The position numbers and the translations under genes are program-made. Under the pieces are notes generated by a model, which was not told the origin of the DNA, ran no database searches, and saw only the letters and a list, made by a program, of their open reading frames with translations. 64,000 nt of DNA from contig NZ_JAFCJT010000005.1 of the NCBI RefSeq assembly GCF_018130785.1, forward strand, positions 248,001-312,000, in the 5' to 3' direction. This DNA comes from Bradyrhizobium liaoningense. GTDB lineage: Bacteria > Pseudomonadota > Alphaproteobacteria > Rhizobiales > Xanthobacteraceae. Shown here piece after piece: positions 61,632 through 64,000 of the stretch (position 1 is the first letter of the stretch; the number at the start of each line of letters is the position of its first letter).

Positions 61632-61756
61632 TGCGCCGACATAATACCGTTGCTTGCCCGGGCAGGGCCGGTCGTGATAGGCCGCGAGCCAGATTTCAGA
61701 CCGACAGGAAGCGGATTTCCGCGGGTATCGCAATCCGGCAAACAGGATCAAGGTGA

Positions 61757-62758
61757 ATGGCTGACGTGAAATATGACGTTCTCGGCATCGGCAACGCGCT
61801 GTTCGACGTGCTGGTCAAGACCGATGAAGCCTTTCTGGGCAAGCATGGCATGACCAAGGGCAGCATGTCCCTGATCGACGAGGCGCGCGCCGCCGCCATC
61901 TACAAGGACATGGGGCCGGCGACGGAAGTCTCGGGCGGCTCGGCTGCCAACACCATCGTCGGCATCGGCAGCCTCGGTGCACGCGCAGCCTATGTCGGCA
62001 AGGTCAAGGACGACCAGATCGGCAAGCTCTATGTCCACGACATCCGCTCAGCCGGCGTCGCCTTCAACACGCCCGCTGCGAAGGATGGCCCTGCGACCGG
62101 CTGTTCCTACATCCTCGTCACGGGCGACGGCGAGCGCACCATGAACACCTATCTCGGCGCCGCGCAGGATTTGTCGCCGACCGACATCGATCCGGCCGAG
62201 ATCGCTTCTGCCGGCATCGTCTATCTCGAGGGCTATCTCTGGGATCCCAAGAACGCCAAGGACGCCTTCGTCAAGGCGGCCCAGATCGCCCATGCTGCCA
62301 AGCGCAAGGTGGCGCTGACGCTGTCGGATTCGTTCTGCGTCGATCGCTATCGCGACGAGTTCCTCGAGCTGATGCGCAACGGCACGGTCGACATCGTGTT
62401 CGCCAACGAGTCCGAGCTGCATTCGCTCTACACGACCTCGGACTTCGACACCGCGCTGAAGCAGCTGCGCAACGACGTCGGTCTCGGCGTGGTCACCCGC
62501 AGCGAGAAGGGCTGCGTGGTGGTGACGCCGACCGAGGCCGTCGCGGCGCCGGCTTCGCCGATCGCGAAGCTGGTGGACACCACCGGCGCCGGTGATCTCT
62601 TCGCCGCCGGCTTCCTGTACGGTCTGGCGCGTAACCTTGCGCACAAGCAGTGCGGCGAACTCGGCGCGCTCGCGGCTGCCGAAGTGATCCAGCACATCGG
62701 CGCGCGTCCACAGGTGTCGCTGAAGGAGCTGGCGCAGCAGCGCGGGTTGACGGTTTAA
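61757..62758 (+). CDS. Adenosine-kinase-like PfkB carbohydrate kinase
   Basis: 333 residues of the ribokinase/PfkB family. Motif 1 GGSAANTIVGIGSLG and motif 2 with the catalytic Asp DTTGAGDLFAAGF are intact. Ligand residues (YDVLGIGNALFDVLVK) and length resemble bacterial adenosine kinases. Such enzymes phosphorylate adenosine to AMP. It is divergent from murJ. Confidence 0.9.
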   Translation: MADVKYDVLGIGNALFDVLVKTDEAFLGKHGMTKGSMSLIDEARAAAIYKDMGPATEVSGGSAANTIVGIGSLGARAAYVGKVKDDQIGKLYVHDIRSAGVAFNTPAAKDGPATGCSYILVTGDGERTMNTYLGAAQDLSPTDIDPAEIASAGIVYLEGYLWDPKNAKDAFVKAAQIAHAAKRKVALTLSDSFCVDRYRDEFLELMRNGTVDIVFANESELHSLYTTSDFDTALKQLRNDVGLGVVTRSEKGCVVVTPTEAVAAPASPIAKLVDTTGAGDLFAAGFLYGLARNLAHKQCGELGALAAAEVIQHIGARPQVSLKELAQQRGLTV

Positions 62759-62774
62759 CTCCGCTTTCTCCCCG

Positions 62775-62849
62775 TCATTGCGAGGAGCGTAGCGACGAAG
62801 CAATCCAGACTATCTCCGCAGAGGCAGGCTGGATTGCTTTGCTGCGCTC
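62775..62849. repeat. Hairpin repeat ending at the acyl-CoA synthetase stop codon
   Basis: Arms aagcaatccag (62798-62808) and exact complement (62829-62839), with outer cattgcgag-type ends as in the 14320 element. The right side stops at gctgcgctc and the next bases ta complete the stop codon of the downstream gene, so the unit abuts the gene exactly. Confidence 0.75.
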
Positions 62850-64000
62850 TAAGCCGTCTTCGCCGCCTTCAATCCCAGCCGCTGTTCCACCGCATCGCGC
62901 ATCACGAATTTCTGGATCTTGCCGGTCACGGTCATCGGAAACTCGTCGACGAACTCCACATAGCGCGGGATCTTGTTGTGAGCGATCTGGCCGTCGCAGA
63001 ACGCGCGAACCTCTTCGGCCGTCAGCGTCTCGCCCGGCCTGACGCGGATCCAGGCGCAGAGCTCCTCGCCATAGCGGGTGTCTGCCACGCCAAAAATCTG
63101 CACGTCCTGAATCTTGGGGTGGCGATACAGGAATTCCTCGATCTCGCGCGGATAGAGGTTCTCGCCGCCGCGGATCACCAGATCCTTGATGCGGCCGACG
63201 ATGTTGCAATAGCCCCCGTCGTCGATGGTGGCGAGATCGCCAGTGTGCATCCAGCCATTGGCATCAAGCACGTCCGCCGTCTTTTCCTTCTCCTCCCAAT
63301 AGCCCAGCATGATGCTGTAGCCGCGGGTGCAGAGCTCGCCGCGTTCGCCGCGCTTGACGATCCTGCCCTCGAGATCGACGACCTTGACCTCGACATGCGG
63401 ATGGATCCGTCCGACGGTCGAGACGCGCCGTTCGAGCGGGTCGTTCGTCGCGCTCTGGAAGCTGACCGGACTGGTCTCGGTCATGCCGTAGGCGATGGTG
63501 ACCTCGCGCATGTTCATCTCGGTGTTGACGCGCTTCATCACCTCGATCGGGCAGGGCGCGCCCGCCATGATGCCGGTGCGCAGCGATGTCAGGTCGAACT
63601 TTGGGAATTCGGGGTGATCGAGCTCCGCGATGAACATCGTCGGCACGCCGTACAGCGCCGTGCACTTTTCCTGCTCGATCGCGCGCAGCGTCGCGAGCGG
63701 ATCGAAACCCTCGCCGGGATAGACCATCGTCGAGCCGAGCGTGACCGAGGCGAGGTTGCCCATCACCATGCCGAAGCAGTGATAGAGCGGCACCGGAATG
63801 CAGATGCGATCCTGCTCGGTCAGGTGCATCGCACGTCCCGTGAAATAGCCGTTGTTGAGGATATTGTGGTGCGTCAGCGTCACGCCCTTGGGCGATCCCG
63901 TGGTGCCGCTGGTGAACTGGATGTTGACGGGAGCGTCGAATTGCAAGGCAGCGCCGAGTGCAGTGAGCTGCTCGCGATGCTGCGCTCCGCCCATGCGCGC
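62849..64000 (-). CDS. AMP-binding acyl-CoA synthetase, C-terminal part (cut by window edge)
   Basis: 383 residues visible; the N-terminal portion (perhaps 180 residues) lies beyond the window. The ATP loop [17 protein letters not shown], the A5 motif YGMTETSPV, the [15 protein letters not shown] and TGDLA segments and the C-terminal Lys motif [10 protein letters not shown] are present. It activates a fatty or other carboxylic acid to acyl-CoA through acyl-AMP. The substrate range is unknown. The stop codon is TAG, formed at the edge of the hairpin repeat. Confidence 0.93.
   Translation of the reverse strand, partial: ARMGGAQHREQLTALGAALQFDAPVNIQFTSGTTGSPKGVTLTHHNILNNGYFTGRAMHLTEQDRICIPVPLYHCFGMVMGNLASVTLGSTMVYPGEGFDPLATLRAIEQEKCTALYGVPTMFIAELDHPEFPKFDLTSLRTGIMAGAPCPIEVMKRVNTEMNMREVTIAYGMTETSPVSFQSATNDPLERRVSTVGRIHPHVEVKVVDLEGRIVKRGERGELCTRGYSIMLGYWEEKEKTADVLDANGWMHTGDLATIDDGGYCNIVGRIKDLVIRGGENLYPREIEEFLYRHPKIQDVQIFGVADTRYGEELCAWIRVRPGETLTAEEVRAFCDGQIAHNKIPRYVEFVDEFPMTVTGKIQKFVMRDAVEQRLGLKAAKTA

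Overview
The window is a GC-rich chromosomal segment of an alphaproteobacterium, almost certainly a Bradyrhizobium close to B. japonicum / B. diazoefficiens. The strongest pointer is the 163-residue Irr iron regulator, with its heme regulatory Cys-Pro at residue 29. Supporting signs are the fur and oxyR-katG genes in the same neighbourhood, a rhizobial fabA-fabB-fabI operon beside irr, and many short palindromic intergenic repeats. Coding density is high and nearly all genes are housekeeping genes. I see no phage, transposase, CRISPR array, rRNA or tRNA gene.

Layout. 0-14 kb: mostly minus-strand genes, namely addB/addA (double-strand break repair), murU, a PilZ protein, a TsaE-AmgK fusion, a DivL-type pseudokinase, dut, coaBC and ubiB-ubiE, with divergent mutM. 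14-25 kb: mixed metabolic genes (ParA-like ATPase, gamma-glutamyltransferase, aldehyde dehydrogenase, a degenerate trypsin-like protein, a MoeB/ThiF-like enzyme, aldo/keto reductase with divergent LysR, a 2-hydroxyacid dehydrogenase, an SH3 secreted protein). 25-29 kb: irr divergent from fabABI, then a GST. 29-34 kb: an exported orphan, a GNAT, and oxyR divergent from katG. 34-45 kb: the translation/RNA block pnp, rpsO, truB, rbfA, infB, rnpM-like, nusA, rimP. 45-54 kb: a DUF2336 protein, trmB, an M20 peptidase, an XRE regulator, then lnt-corC-ybeY-phoH-miaB. 54-58 kb: HAD phosphatase, fur, rimI, tsaB and an Nfu scaffold. 58-64 kb: universal stress protein, trpS, murJ, an adenosine-kinase-like PfkB enzyme and a truncated acyl-CoA synthetase.

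Themes. MurU and the AmgK half of the fusion form the MurNAc recycling bypass to UDP-MurNAc. TsaE and TsaB (with RimI) supply t6A and ribosomal modification. Irr, Fur, Nfu, MiaB and OxyR-KatG are iron, Fe-S and peroxide functions. Several operons show translational coupling through ATGA, GTGA or TTGA overlaps.

Most unusual observations: (1) CoaBC carries an in-frame N-terminal ribbon-helix-helix (FitA/VapB-like) DNA-binding domain, and two strong palindromes sit immediately upstream of its start, suggesting an autoregulated CoA enzyme; (2) intrinsic-terminator or long hairpin structures lie in the 5' leaders of the aldo/keto reductase, rimP and pnp; (3) three proteins lack a canonical active-site residue (DivL His to Tyr, the trypsin-like protein His to Leu, the aldo/keto reductase His to Ala); (4) several families of perfect hairpin repeats occur, one abutting the stop codon of the acyl-CoA synthetase gene.
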